From Desulfopila aestuarii DSM 18488 (GTDB taxonomy: Bacteria; Desulfobacterota; Desulfobulbia; Desulfobulbales; Desulfocapsaceae): DNA of 64,000 nt. Shown here piece after piece: positions 34,930-43,743 of the stretch; the first letter of the stretch is position 1; each line of letters begins with the position of its first letter. The translations under genes and the position numbers were made by a program. Below the pieces are notes generated by a model. It did no database searches. It saw nothing but the letters and a program-made list of their open reading frames with translations, and was not told where the DNA came from. Location: positions 112,830-176,829 of the forward strand of contig NZ_FRFE01000010.1 in NCBI RefSeq assembly GCF_900143695.1. Reading direction: 5' to 3'.

Positions 34930-37599
34930 GTGAAAAAATTTCCTTTTCTTCGAAGTTTGCGCTCACGTCTGACCCTGGCCTTTATCGGCCTGGCCGTCGG
35001 TCCAATTGTCGTTGTGGGTCTTGTTCTTTCCTTCAAAAGCATTCATTCCTTGAAAAATGAGGCAATAGCCCACCAGCAGATCGAAGCTGAACGCATCGGC
35101 ATTGCAGTCGAGGATTATGTGCATGAGCTTGAACGGGTCCTTGAGTTGACCTCCAAGGCTCATGGCTTCTTGTCACTCATGGGCCCGGAAAAGGAGAATA
35201 TTCTAGAGGAACTCATCGCGTACGAAAATCGTTTTGAAGCACTTACGCTGGTTGACAGTGACGGCAAGGAGTTGGTCCACTGCAACCGTATCAAGGTCGT
35301 ATCCCATTCTGCCTCTGTCGACCATGCTAATGACCCCGCCTTCCAGCAGGTTGTGAAGCTCAAGACCAATTATTTCAGTCCGGTACAGTTTAATACTGTC
35401 ACAGGCGAGCCTTATCTAACCATTGCGATACCTCTTCAATCGTTGCAAACCGGAGACATTGAATATGTTCTCTTTGGATCGGCTCGCTTAAAGAAAATAT
35501 GGGATCTTCTGGCCACCCTATCACATACCGACCAAACGATTTTCATCGTCGATGACAAGGGCAATATTGTTGGACATCCGGACCCCTCCGTGCCGCTTGG
35601 TGGTAAGAAATTTCAGATTCCAGCCAATCCCTCCGGAATTGTTTCCGGATTGAATGGAAGTGAAGTCGTCATGGCGACCAAACGCCTGGAATTTGGCGAA
35701 CAATCGATCTATATCGTTGCCCAGATGGAGGTTGACAAGGCGCTGGTCCTGGCCAGAGAGATAATCTCAATCAGCTCGATTGTGGTGATTATCGCACTGC
35801 TTCTGGCTGCCGGTTTATCTTCTCTGGTTATTGGCTCTATTATCCGACCCCTGCAGCATCTTTCCTCTGTTGCGCGCACCATTCAACAGGGTGGGCTTGA
35901 TCAGCAGGTCGAGTACAGTCAAAACGACGAGGTTGGCGAACTCGGTCAGGCCTTCAACGAGATGACCTCGAGATTGCGTTCGACGATTGAAAATCTTGAA
36001 CAGGAAGTTGCTGAACGAAAAAGTGAGATAGCAGAGCGGCTAAAGGTTGAAACAGCCTTGAGCAATAGCCGGAGGATGCTGCGCCAGATCCTTGATACCA
36101 TTCCTCAGTCGATATTCTGGAAAGACATTAATGGTTTCTACCTTGGATGCAACCAGGTATTCATAGAGGCGGTAGGACTCAAATATCCGGAATTGATTGA
36201 AGGCAAGACAGATTTCGATCTGCCCTGGCCGAAAGAGGAAGCCGAGGCCTACCGCGCCGATGATAGAGAAGTAACACAGTCGAACAAACCGAAAAGGCAT
36301 ATAATCGAACCGTTGCAACAATCGGATGGTAAGAGATTGTGGATTGACACCACAAAAGTGCCGCTGCTCGATGAAAATGGCAAAGTCTATGGCATCCTCG
36401 GTGTGTATGAGGATATCACTGAACGTCAACGGGCTGAAGAGGAAAAACAAGAGCTTGAAAAACGGCTGCAACAGGCTCAAAAGATGGAAGCCATCGGTAC
36501 ACTTGCAGGCGGCATCGCCCATGACTTCAATAATATCCTCGGAGCAATACTTGGTTATGCGGAAATGATCCGGGAAAATCTTCCGTCCAACCCGGAAATC
36601 ATTGGTGATATCGATCAAGTCATCAAGGCTGGCAATAGGGCAAAAGAGCTTGTTAAACAAATACTTGCCTTCAGCAGGCAGTCTGAGACGGAAAAAATAC
36701 CCATACAGCCAGCAATCATCATCAAGGAAGCCATCAAACTGTTACGTCCTTCACTGCCGACAACCATTACCATAAAACAGGATATTGCTCCAGACGTGGG
36801 TACTATTCTGGCCGATCCAAACCAGCTCCATCAGGTGCTCATGAATCTCTGCACCAATGCTTTCCATGCCATGGAAATACATGGTGGAACACTGTCCATT
36901 TCATTGCATACGAAGGTGCTCACCCCGGAAGAACTTGGCGACAATCCAAAAATACAACCGGGCAATTTTATGCAGCTGTCAGTGAGAGATAGTGGCACTG
37001 GGATTCCCCCGGAGATCAGGAAGAGGATCTTTGATCCGTATTTTACCAGCAAGGAGATTGGCAAAGGTACAGGTATGGGCCTTGCCATGGTCCACGGAAT
37101 AGTACAGAGCTGCGGAGGATTTATTACTTTTGAAAGTCAGCTTGGAGAGGGAACAGTTTTCCATGTTTTCCTGCCTCTGGCAGAGACCCTTGCTTCACCG
37201 GAGATCGAAGCTCTGGAGAATATCCCGTCTGGCAAGGAACACATTCTTTTGATTGATGACGAGGATCTGCTTCTGGAGATGGGCAAAACCATGCTGGAAC
37301 GACTGGGCTACAAGGTTACTATTAGGACAAATGGCATTGCGGGGCTCACCACTTTCCAAAATCAGCCGGATATGTATGACCTCGTGATTACCGATCAGAC
37401 TATGCCGGGCATGACCGGAATTGACATGAGCCGCCGCATGTTACAAATACGTCCGGACATACCGATAGTTCTCTGTACCGGCTATAGCAGTGTAATTTCT
37501 GAAGAAAAAATTAACGCCATGGGAATTAAAGGATTCGCTATGAAACCTCTCGCTAAAAGAGACATCGCCGTACTGATCAGGAAGGTGCTAGAGAGGTGA
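34930..37599 (+). CDS. Membrane hybrid histidine kinase (extracellular sensor-HAMP-PAS-HisKA-REC)
   Basis: About 889 residues. TM1 (LTLAFIGLAVGPIVVVGLVL) and TM2 (about residues 277-300, SIVVIIALLLAAGLSSLVIG) bracket a periplasmic Cache-type domain of about 230 residues. HAMP (PLQHLSSVARTIQQGGL) follows. Then come a coiled coil, one PAS, His in GTLAGGIAHDFNNILG, ATPase boxes NLCTNAFHAME, RDSGTGIPPE and GTGMGLAMVHG, and a receiver with Asp in YDLVITDQTMPGMTG. The GTG at 34930 starts the natural N-terminus with an AAGAG upstream. Divergent from the binding protein gene, it is probably its sensor partner. Confidence 0.88.
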   Translation: MKKFPFLRSLRSRLTLAFIGLAVGPIVVVGLVLSFKSIHSLKNEAIAHQQIEAERIGIAVEDYVHELERVLELTSKAHGFLSLMGPEKENILEELIAYENRFEALTLVDSDGKELVHCNRIKVVSHSASVDHANDPAFQQVVKLKTNYFSPVQFNTVTGEPYLTIAIPLQSLQTGDIEYVLFGSARLKKIWDLLATLSHTDQTIFIVDDKGNIVGHPDPSVPLGGKKFQIPANPSGIVSGLNGSEVVMATKRLEFGEQSIYIVAQMEVDKALVLAREIISISSIVVIIALLLAAGLSSLVIGSIIRPLQHLSSVARTIQQGGLDQQVEYSQNDEVGELGQAFNEMTSRLRSTIENLEQEVAERKSEIAERLKVETALSNSRRMLRQILDTIPQSIFWKDINGFYLGCNQVFIEAVGLKYPELIEGKTDFDLPWPKEEAEAYRADDREVTQSNKPKRHIIEPLQQSDGKRLWIDTTKVPLLDENGKVYGILGVYEDITERQRAEEEKQELEKRLQQAQKMEAIGTLAGGIAHDFNNILGAILGYAEMIRENLPSNPEIIGDIDQVIKAGNRAKELVKQILAFSRQSETEKIPIQPAIIIKEAIKLLRPSLPTTITIKQDIAPDVGTILADPNQLHQVLMNLCTNAFHAMEIHGGTLSISLHTKVLTPEELGDNPKIQPGNFMQLSVRDSGTGIPPEIRKRIFDPYFTSKEIGKGTGMGLAMVHGIVQSCGGFITFESQLGEGTVFHVFLPLAETLASPEIEALENIPSGKEHILLIDDEDLLLEMGKTMLERLGYKVTIRTNGIAGLTTFQNQPDMYDLVITDQTMPGMTGIDMSRRMLQIRPDIPIVLCTGYSSVISEEKINAMGIKGFAMKPLAKRDIAVLIRKVLER

Positions 37600-37771
37600 G
37601 GGAAGGTGTTTAAAAAGAACCGAGCATTTGAGTTCAAGTATTTTAAATGAAATCATCTCAATATTTTTGTCTTAACCAAAAGTATTGAGATTGTCATGAA
37701 TTCTGAAATATATGAAAAATTATAGTTAGTCAACGGGGGATGACATGCGAAAAAGAGGTTGCCCGTTTTAG

Positions 37772-37837
37772 CTCGTAAATAGGGTTCTCTGAGCCAGGTT
37801 CGGGAGCTGAAACGTCACTACCTGTACCATTTACGAG
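37772..37837 (+). ncRNA. Candidate structured RNA or palindromic repeat element
   Basis: The end arms CTCGTAAAT (37772-37780) and ATTTACGAG (37829-37837) are perfectly complementary. Inside, GGT/ACC and CAGGT/ACCTG pair in nested order around a loop containing TCGGGAGCTGAAACGTC. The element is followed by a strong terminator. It matches no RNA family known to me and could instead be a genome-repeated palindrome. Strand is assigned from the terminator only. Confidence 0.4.
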
Positions 37838-37852
37838 GGGGCATAAAGCGAA

Positions 37853-37891
37853 AAAAACGCCCCGGTAGTTTCATATTACCGGGGCGTTTTT
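37853..37891. terminator. Bidirectional intrinsic terminator
   Basis: AAAAACGCCCCGGTA (37853-37867) pairs with TACCGGGGCGTTTTT (37877-37891). A-run and T-run flanks serve both the plus-strand kinase or upstream RNA and the minus-strand chemoreceptor. Confidence 0.92.
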
Positions 37892-37910
37892 ATGGGGATG
37901 GGTATTGTAA

Positions 37911-39929
37911 CTACGCCATATAGAGCTGATCCAACCGCTTGAACAGTTTCTTCCGAGCGGTTTCGAATTCTTCAACCTTTTGGTGGGCGGCCGAGTTGTT
38001 CCCTGAATTGTAGAAGTTGACCGCTTCTGCTACCTTACGGTGGACCTCCTCATGGTAATTGCCGATTTCCTTGAATACAGGTAGGGATGAGAGGGATTTT
38101 GGCGCATTGTCGTACCACTTGCCGAACTCGCACTGGTGATGGTCAGGAATATCCTTGGCATTGATGGTGGTGTAGCCGTTCAGTACTGAGGTCAGCTTCA
38201 TCTTCCAGTTGAAGTGGGCATCCTTGATCTGACCGAGATTGAACTGCGGTTGTCTAAAACTGAAGTTCTGGAGAATGTCCTCCAGCAGCTGGGCATTGTA
38301 TTTCATTTCCTCGGCGAGTTCTTTGACGTCAGAGCTGCCGGCGGCCACCGTCTCTGACTCGACTTTCAGATTGGCGACATCCCGGGCAACTTCCCCATTG
38401 ACTAACGAGGCCTGGGAAATATTTTCCGTTACTTCATGCATGCCCATCGACGCCTGGCTGACGTTTTCCGCAATTTCCCGACTGGTGACTGCCTGTTCCT
38501 CCACGGCAGCAGCCATGGTTGAGACGATCTCACTGGTAGAGGTGATGATTTCGCTGATGGTACTGATGACCCTGATCGTCTGTTCGCTTGAAACCTGCAC
38601 GCCCTCAATGCGTTCCTGAATCTCGCGGGTTGCTGCGGTGGTCTGTTTGGCCAGATCCTTGATCTCGTTGGCGACAACGGCAAAACCCTTGCCGGCTTCA
38701 CCGGCACGGGCCGCTTCAATGGTGGCGTTTAAAGCCAGCAGATTGGTCTGATCTGCGATCTCGTTGATTGTCTCTGTCACTTTGTTAATCTTCTCAGCTG
38801 CCTCTCCAAGCTCTTTCACGCTATCTGTAGCCTTCGCTGCTTCGGCTACAGCCTTTTCGGTGATGACCCTCGCGTTTTCAGCGCCGGAAGCGATCTCGGT
38901 GATGGTGGAAGTCATCTCCTCGGTGGCGGCGGCAACCATGCTGACGTTGGTACTCGTCTGCTCAGTGGCTGAGGCGATGGCCGACATGTTGGTGTTCATT
39001 TCCTCGGCGGCGACTGCCACTGTCCGACAGTTGCCGGCCATGGTCTGGGCCAGTTTGGAGAGGTTGAGGGATAAGCGAAGAAGGGACTCGGAAGATGTAT
39101 TGATAGTCGAAGAGCTGCCGTGAACCCGAGTGCACATGGAATTAAGGCTTGATGCCAGGGTGTTGGCTGAACAGGCAAGTTGTCCCATCTCGTCCTTCTG
39201 GTCGATGTCGGAGCTGACCTGCATGTTGCCATGGGCCAGGTCATCGGTGACCTTGGCCAACTTGCGGGCTGTGCTGGAAATATTGCGGGAGATCAAGAGG
39301 CTGCCGAGAATGCCGATCACCATAGACAATGTGGCGAGAAGGAGGACAAACCGTTTACCGGTACTGGTGGAGCTGTGGAGCAGATCGTTGCTCGAATTGG
39401 CATAAGCTTCCACTGCTGCCGAGACATCTTTGAGATGCTTTTGGGTTTCGGCCATGGCCTTTTTGGTGGTGCTGTCAAATATTTCCTGGGCCTTGGCAAG
39501 GATTGCTGCCTTGTCCTGTCCTTTGGCAAGGGTGTTGATTTCCAGTACCGACTGGTGGAGGATCGAATGGGGCTGCTCGATTTGCTTGATCAGTGAAACG
39601 AGTTCCGGTAGTTGTTTCTCTGCTTGTTGTCGGCCTTCACCGTAAAGCCATTTGCCGAGATTGCAGGCTCGGGGATCTGTCTGCACCTCCATGCTGGTGG
39701 TGTTGGTATCGGCGAAAAAGGCAGAAGCCTTGGTCATAAAGGCGTGGTGATCTATTTCACGACTCAGTATTTCTTTATTGAGGTTCTGAGCAAAGATGTT
39801 TCTATCGACCTCATCTATGGTGGAATCAAACCGCCAGAGACTTACAGCGGTGAGGCAAGCAAGCAGCAGGAGGATGGCCCCGAACGCTACCAGTAGCTTG
39901 GCATTAATGGAAAGATCTTTTAGACGCAT
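37911..39929 (-). CDS. Methyl-accepting chemotaxis protein with two CZB-type zinc-binding domains
   Basis: About 672 residues. TM1 ([20 protein letters not shown]) is followed by a periplasmic helical domain containing a chemoreceptor zinc-binding signature: DHHAF, then [10 protein letters not shown], then QPHSILH. TM2 ([20 protein letters not shown]), HAMP and the signalling hairpin tip ([20 protein letters not shown] with [11 protein letters not shown]) follow. A second CZB domain closes the protein: [18 protein letters not shown] and YHEEVHR. CZB domains in other receptors bind zinc through three His and one Cys and sense oxidants or zinc. No C-terminal CheR-tether pentapeptide is present. 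Start 39929 has AGGGTG. Confidence 0.92.
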   Translation of the reverse strand: MRLKDLSINAKLLVAFGAILLLLACLTAVSLWRFDSTIDEVDRNIFAQNLNKEILSREIDHHAFMTKASAFFADTNTTSMEVQTDPRACNLGKWLYGEGRQQAEKQLPELVSLIKQIEQPHSILHQSVLEINTLAKGQDKAAILAKAQEIFDSTTKKAMAETQKHLKDVSAAVEAYANSSNDLLHSSTSTGKRFVLLLATLSMVIGILGSLLISRNISSTARKLAKVTDDLAHGNMQVSSDIDQKDEMGQLACSANTLASSLNSMCTRVHGSSSTINTSSESLLRLSLNLSKLAQTMAGNCRTVAVAAEEMNTNMSAIASATEQTSTNVSMVAAATEEMTSTITEIASGAENARVITEKAVAEAAKATDSVKELGEAAEKINKVTETINEIADQTNLLALNATIEAARAGEAGKGFAVVANEIKDLAKQTTAATREIQERIEGVQVSSEQTIRVISTISEIITSTSEIVSTMAAAVEEQAVTSREIAENVSQASMGMHEVTENISQASLVNGEVARDVANLKVESETVAAGSSDVKELAEEMKYNAQLLEDILQNFSFRQPQFNLGQIKDAHFNWKMKLTSVLNGYTTINAKDIPDHHQCEFGKWYDNAPKSLSSLPVFKEIGNYHEEVHRKVAEAVNFYNSGNNSAAHQKVEEFETARKKLFKRLDQLYMA

Positions 39930-40267
39930 ACGGTTCACCCTGAGTAAAAAAAATATAGCAAACGTTTGCACCGGTACAGGTGGGGTGTCCGGCGAGCCAT
40001 GAAAACAGCTGGTAAATTGAAGAGATCAAGAATGTACAACTATGTTTTTTGATACTAGCATAAAAAAAAAGATAAAGTCCAATAGATATTTAACTAATTA
40101 AAATAGTAGGAAAATAAGGCCTTCCAGGTTGTGTTGACAGGCAATGTATCAAAAACAACGGAAAAACGATAAGTACAAAGTGGAATGTTTACAATGTAGG
40201 AGTTTTTGCCTAGCGCAAGCTTGGGTGGAAAATATTTTAGGGAAACATATGGTGAGCCAAGTGCTCG
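39930..40267. other. AT-rich intergenic region
   Basis: It contains A-tracts (a run of nine A around 40060) and separates the chemoreceptor start from the M50 protease stop. No gene, tRNA or clear promoter was recognised; a TTGACA at 40133 has no matching -10 box. Confidence 0.5.
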
Positions 40268-40906
40268 TCAGGAAAGCAAGATGCGGTGGACGAGGCTGAT
40301 AATAGGGAGGATGATTTTGGACAAGATGCCGCTGAAGGCAAGGATAAGAACCAGAATAAATCCGTATTTTTCAAACTTCAAATAGGAGAGGGCGAGTTTA
40401 TCCGGCAGAATTCCAACTAGAATCCTGCTGCCGTCAAGCGGCGGGATTGGGAGAAAATTGAAGATACAGAGCAGCAGGTTGATCCATACGCTGGCAATGA
40501 GCATCCCGTTTACCGGAACGAGGACTCCGGCGACCAGCGGGGTTGCCGGCAGCACTGACGCCAGGAACCAGACAAATTTGGCCAGCATCGCACTTAACAC
40601 AGCAAGGGTGAGATTTGTGAGGGGACCGGCCAGGGCCACCCACAGCATATCCTTTTTGGGATGTACGAAAAACTGTGGGTTGACGGGAACCGGTTTGGCC
40701 CAACCGATCTTGATAAAGAAAAAAGCCAGGGTGCCGATGGGGTCAAGATGCTTGAGAGGGTTGAGGGTGAGTCGACCTGCAATCTTTGCGGTAGGATCAC
40801 CCAGGCGGTTGGCCACAAAACCGTGGGCGAATTCATGAAAGGTCAGTGCCAGTAAAAGTGGTGGGGCAAGAATGATAAAATCGTTAACAAAAGCTTGTAT
40901 ATTCAC
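40268..40906 (-). CDS. Membrane-embedded site-2 protease family metallopeptidase (M50)
   Basis: A 212-residue polytopic protein with about five hydrophobic segments. The zinc motif is LTFHEFAHGFVANRLGD (HExxH) in the first helix, and the third ligand lies in PIPPLDGSRIL. This is the compact group of rhomboid-like-size site-2 proteases without PDZ or CBS domains. It is often found near tRNA or segregation genes, with unknown substrates. The start at 40906 is upstream of the conserved motif by 24 residues. It lies 60 bases downstream of the tRNA nucleotidyltransferase gene on the same strand. Confidence 0.9.
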   Translation of the reverse strand: MNIQAFVNDFIILAPPLLLALTFHEFAHGFVANRLGDPTAKIAGRLTLNPLKHLDPIGTLAFFFIKIGWAKPVPVNPQFFVHPKKDMLWVALAGPLTNLTLAVLSAMLAKFVWFLASVLPATPLVAGVLVPVNGMLIASVWINLLLCIFNFLPIPPLDGSRILVGILPDKLALSYLKFEKYGFILVLILAFSGILSKIILPIISLVHRILLS

Positions 40907-40966
40907 AAAAAAACCTGTTGCTCAAAGGGGAATTTGCCGCCATGTGGGGCCAGACTATTTCAGACA

Positions 40967-43666
40967 TTAGGCATTTCTGCCGTTTTCGGGGAGATTGTTG
41001 AGAGGATAATTTTCCTGTATGAAGGTGATTTCCTCACTCTTTGATGTGACGATTCCATCCAGACGGGCGTCGAGAAGGTCGTTAAGCATAATTTTAAAGG
41101 CGGGCCCCGGCTCATATCCAAGAGCCATAAGATCCCGGCCGCTGATGAGGGTCGCGGCCTGTCTCATCTCGGTGACATAGTTCGATACCGCTTTTTTCAC
41201 GGTGCTCTTTCTGGCAATGGCCATTACGTAGAGCAGTCCCTCGATATCAAGATCCTGCAGTAACCAGTAAATTTCACTGTTTCTCAGAGCATTTCGTCTG
41301 GCTAGCAGGTTGGCGACCTTGTCAGCGTGCATTTTTTGCCAAACCAGATTGTCCGTTATCTTCTGCGGAACGAGAAAACGTTTGCAGAACGCCTCCAGTA
41401 CTTCTGCTTTCGACCGGCCCATGATGGCCAGCAGGTAGACAATCCAGTTGTCACACTCTTCTTTGAGATAGAGGAGTCGGTACCAGTCGATGGCTCGTTG
41501 CGCCTGGAGGAGAATATGGAGGAAGCGACGGTCGACTTTGAGGTGCGGTTTCAGGTCTGGCCAGAGGAACTGGAAGAGGTTAAAGTCCGCCATACGCTGA
41601 ATGGCTGGGATTGGATTCTCCTCTGAAAATATCAGTCGAATCTCTGAGAAAAAACGAGTGTCTGCTGCTTTTCCGAACAACTGCATCTTCACCGCATTGC
41701 GGATGAGGCGGGCAGTGTGGGGAGCCATGGTGAAACTCATCCGTTTCTCAAAGCGGATGGCACGGAAGATGCGGCTAGGGTCCTCGACAAAGCTGAGGTT
41801 GTGGAGGACCTTGATCTCTTTTTGCTTGAGATCATTCTGGCAGTTGAAGAAGTCAATCAGGGTGCCGAACTGCTGGGGATTGAGTTGGACAGCCATGGCA
41901 TTGATGGTGAAATCCCGGCGGTAGAGATCGAGTTTGATCGAAGAAAGCTCAACGGTGGGCAGTGCTGCCGGGTACTCGTAATACTCGAGTCGGGCCGTGG
42001 CGATGTCGATTTTGAAACCATCGGGCATCAGGACCATGGCTGTGGAGAATCGTTCGTGTGTTCGGTATCTGCCACCGAGGCGTCCTGCCAGATGCTTGGC
42101 AAACTCAATGCCGTTGCCCTCCACGACAATGTCGAGGTCGAGGTTACGTTTTTTTAACAGTAGGTCACGGACAAAGCCACCCACGGCGAAAGCATTGACT
42201 GGTACCTCGTCTGCGACCTCACCGATCTTCTGCAGCAATTGGATCATAGGTTTGGTCAGACAGTCAATCATCAGGCTGTTGAGGTTACGTTTGCGCTCAA
42301 GAGACGGGTATTCCGTTTCGTGCAGCAGGTTCCTTGGCAGATGCGAGGGGTCGTTGACCAGATGGTTTAACAGGTCAGTGCGGGTTATGACCCCTTGCAG
42401 GGTGTTTTCGTGGATAATGGGAATCAGCCGCTGGTGGTTCTCGATGATCAGCTCCTGAATGTCGGAGAGTGTGGCATTCAACGAGAGAAAGTCGATATCG
42501 GTGGACATATAGTCGCTGACCGGCAGGTGGCCGAGATCATGGTGTACCGCTTTCTCTATAACCTGGCGGGTAATGATGCCGACGAGGTTGAGATGCGGGC
42601 AATCGGGTTTGCGGCTGATGGTTGCCGCCTCAACCGGTACGGAATTGATCGAGTAGCGATTGAGCAGGATCTGGGCGCTTGCCAGGGTGATGTCGGCGGG
42701 AATGGTAATGGCCGGCGCCGACATCAACTCCCGGGCAATCGGCTGCGGACGCACGTGCCGGTGCAGGCTCTGGATGAGCTTTTCGTGGGCCTCTATCAGG
42801 GTCATGTCGCGCACAGTGGCCGAGGCGGCGGTGGCGTGACCGCCGCCACCGAGATCGCGGGCGATTGCACCGACATTGATATCGGGAATTCTGCTGCGGG
42901 CAATGAGATAAATTCGCCCGGCCATGGAGACCAGGGCAAAGAGGGTGTCGAGGTTTTCCATGACCATGAATCGTCGGACGATGAGGGCGAAATCGTCAAC
43001 GTAATGGGGCAGGGAATGGGTAACCACCACGATGGGAATTGACTGAATGGTGTACTGGGTGGCGGTTTTCATCAGGTCGTGCAGCAGTTCGACCTGCATG
43101 GTGGTCAGTTCATAGGTGATAAACTGCGAAACGATATCGAGTTTTGCTCCCATGCGCAGCAGCCAGGCGGCGGCTTCCAGGTCATCGGGGGTGGTGGTGA
43201 GATGGGTGAGTGAGCCGGTGTCCTCGTAGATCCCCAGGCAGATGATGGTCGCCTCTTCCGGGGTGATGGTAATGTCGCGTTCTCTGAGCAACTGGGTGAA
43301 GATGGTGGCGGTGGCGCCGACGTTTCTCACAACTTCTACATCGCCCTTGATGTCACCAGGATTCTCGGGGTGATGATCGTAGATGTGGACCGTGATATCT
43401 GTGTTTTTCAGGCACTGGGCAAAGTTGCCAAGCCTGTCGGAGGCGCGGGTATCGACAATGATAAGGGTGTCTACCTGGGCCGGATCGATGGTCCTCGGCT
43501 TTTGAAAATCATAGCGATAGAGCAGGGTTTGGGAAATGAAATCACGCAGGTTCTTCTCCTGGGAGCCGGAAAAAGAGAGGATGGCGTCCGGATAGAGTTT
43601 GTGTGCTGCGACCATGGAGGCCATGCCGTCAAAATCGGCGTTCAGATGAGTGGTAATTACTTGCAT
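40967..43666 (-). CDS. DHH-CBS-tRNA nucleotidyltransferase fusion (CCA- or A-adding)
   Basis: An 899-residue multidomain protein. Residues 1-150 form a DHH phosphoesterase domain (HLNADFDGMASM, VDTRASDRLG, IYDHHPEN). Residues 150-310 form a DHHA1-like domain with RSRIPDINVGAIARDLGGGG and H. Two CBS units follow (about 315-370 and 378-435). A class II nucleotidyltransferase head then has AVGGFVRDLLL, NLDLDIVVEG (catalytic DxD) and DLYRRDFTINAMA, with the RNA-binding neck and body after it (FVEDPSRIFRAIRFEKRM). This architecture is typical of delta-type A-adding or CCA-adding enzymes. In those bacteria the work may be split between two proteins. Which activity this copy has is not visible from sequence alone. 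Confidence 0.9.
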   Translation of the reverse strand: MQVITTHLNADFDGMASMVAAHKLYPDAILSFSGSQEKNLRDFISQTLLYRYDFQKPRTIDPAQVDTLIIVDTRASDRLGNFAQCLKNTDITVHIYDHHPENPGDIKGDVEVVRNVGATATIFTQLLRERDITITPEEATIICLGIYEDTGSLTHLTTTPDDLEAAAWLLRMGAKLDIVSQFITYELTTMQVELLHDLMKTATQYTIQSIPIVVVTHSLPHYVDDFALIVRRFMVMENLDTLFALVSMAGRIYLIARSRIPDINVGAIARDLGGGGHATAASATVRDMTLIEAHEKLIQSLHRHVRPQPIARELMSAPAITIPADITLASAQILLNRYSINSVPVEAATISRKPDCPHLNLVGIITRQVIEKAVHHDLGHLPVSDYMSTDIDFLSLNATLSDIQELIIENHQRLIPIIHENTLQGVITRTDLLNHLVNDPSHLPRNLLHETEYPSLERKRNLNSLMIDCLTKPMIQLLQKIGEVADEVPVNAFAVGGFVRDLLLKKRNLDLDIVVEGNGIEFAKHLAGRLGGRYRTHERFSTAMVLMPDGFKIDIATARLEYYEYPAALPTVELSSIKLDLYRRDFTINAMAVQLNPQQFGTLIDFFNCQNDLKQKEIKVLHNLSFVEDPSRIFRAIRFEKRMSFTMAPHTARLIRNAVKMQLFGKAADTRFFSEIRLIFSEENPIPAIQRMADFNLFQFLWPDLKPHLKVDRRFLHILLQAQRAIDWYRLLYLKEECDNWIVYLLAIMGRSKAEVLEAFCKRFLVPQKITDNLVWQKMHADKVANLLARRNALRNSEIYWLLQDLDIEGLLYVMAIARKSTVKKAVSNYVTEMRQAATLISGRDLMALGYEPGPAFKIMLNDLLDARLDGIVTSKSEEITFIQENYPLNNLPENGRNA

Positions 43667-43743
43667 TGGCAGCAGGAGAAGAGGTTGTTCTGGCGATATG
43701 CTCTATATATGAAGTTTTTGTATTCTGGAATCTGTATACCATT

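Larger units (their letters stand above)
37600..37910 (+). other. Intergenic region with a structured element and terminator
   Basis: No protein gene was seen. It contains a possible promoter (TTGAGA and TATATG about 18 bases apart near 37684-37715), a long inverted-repeat-bounded element at 37772-37837 and a bidirectional terminator at 37853-37891. Together they could produce a small RNA of roughly 170 bases. Confidence 0.4.
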
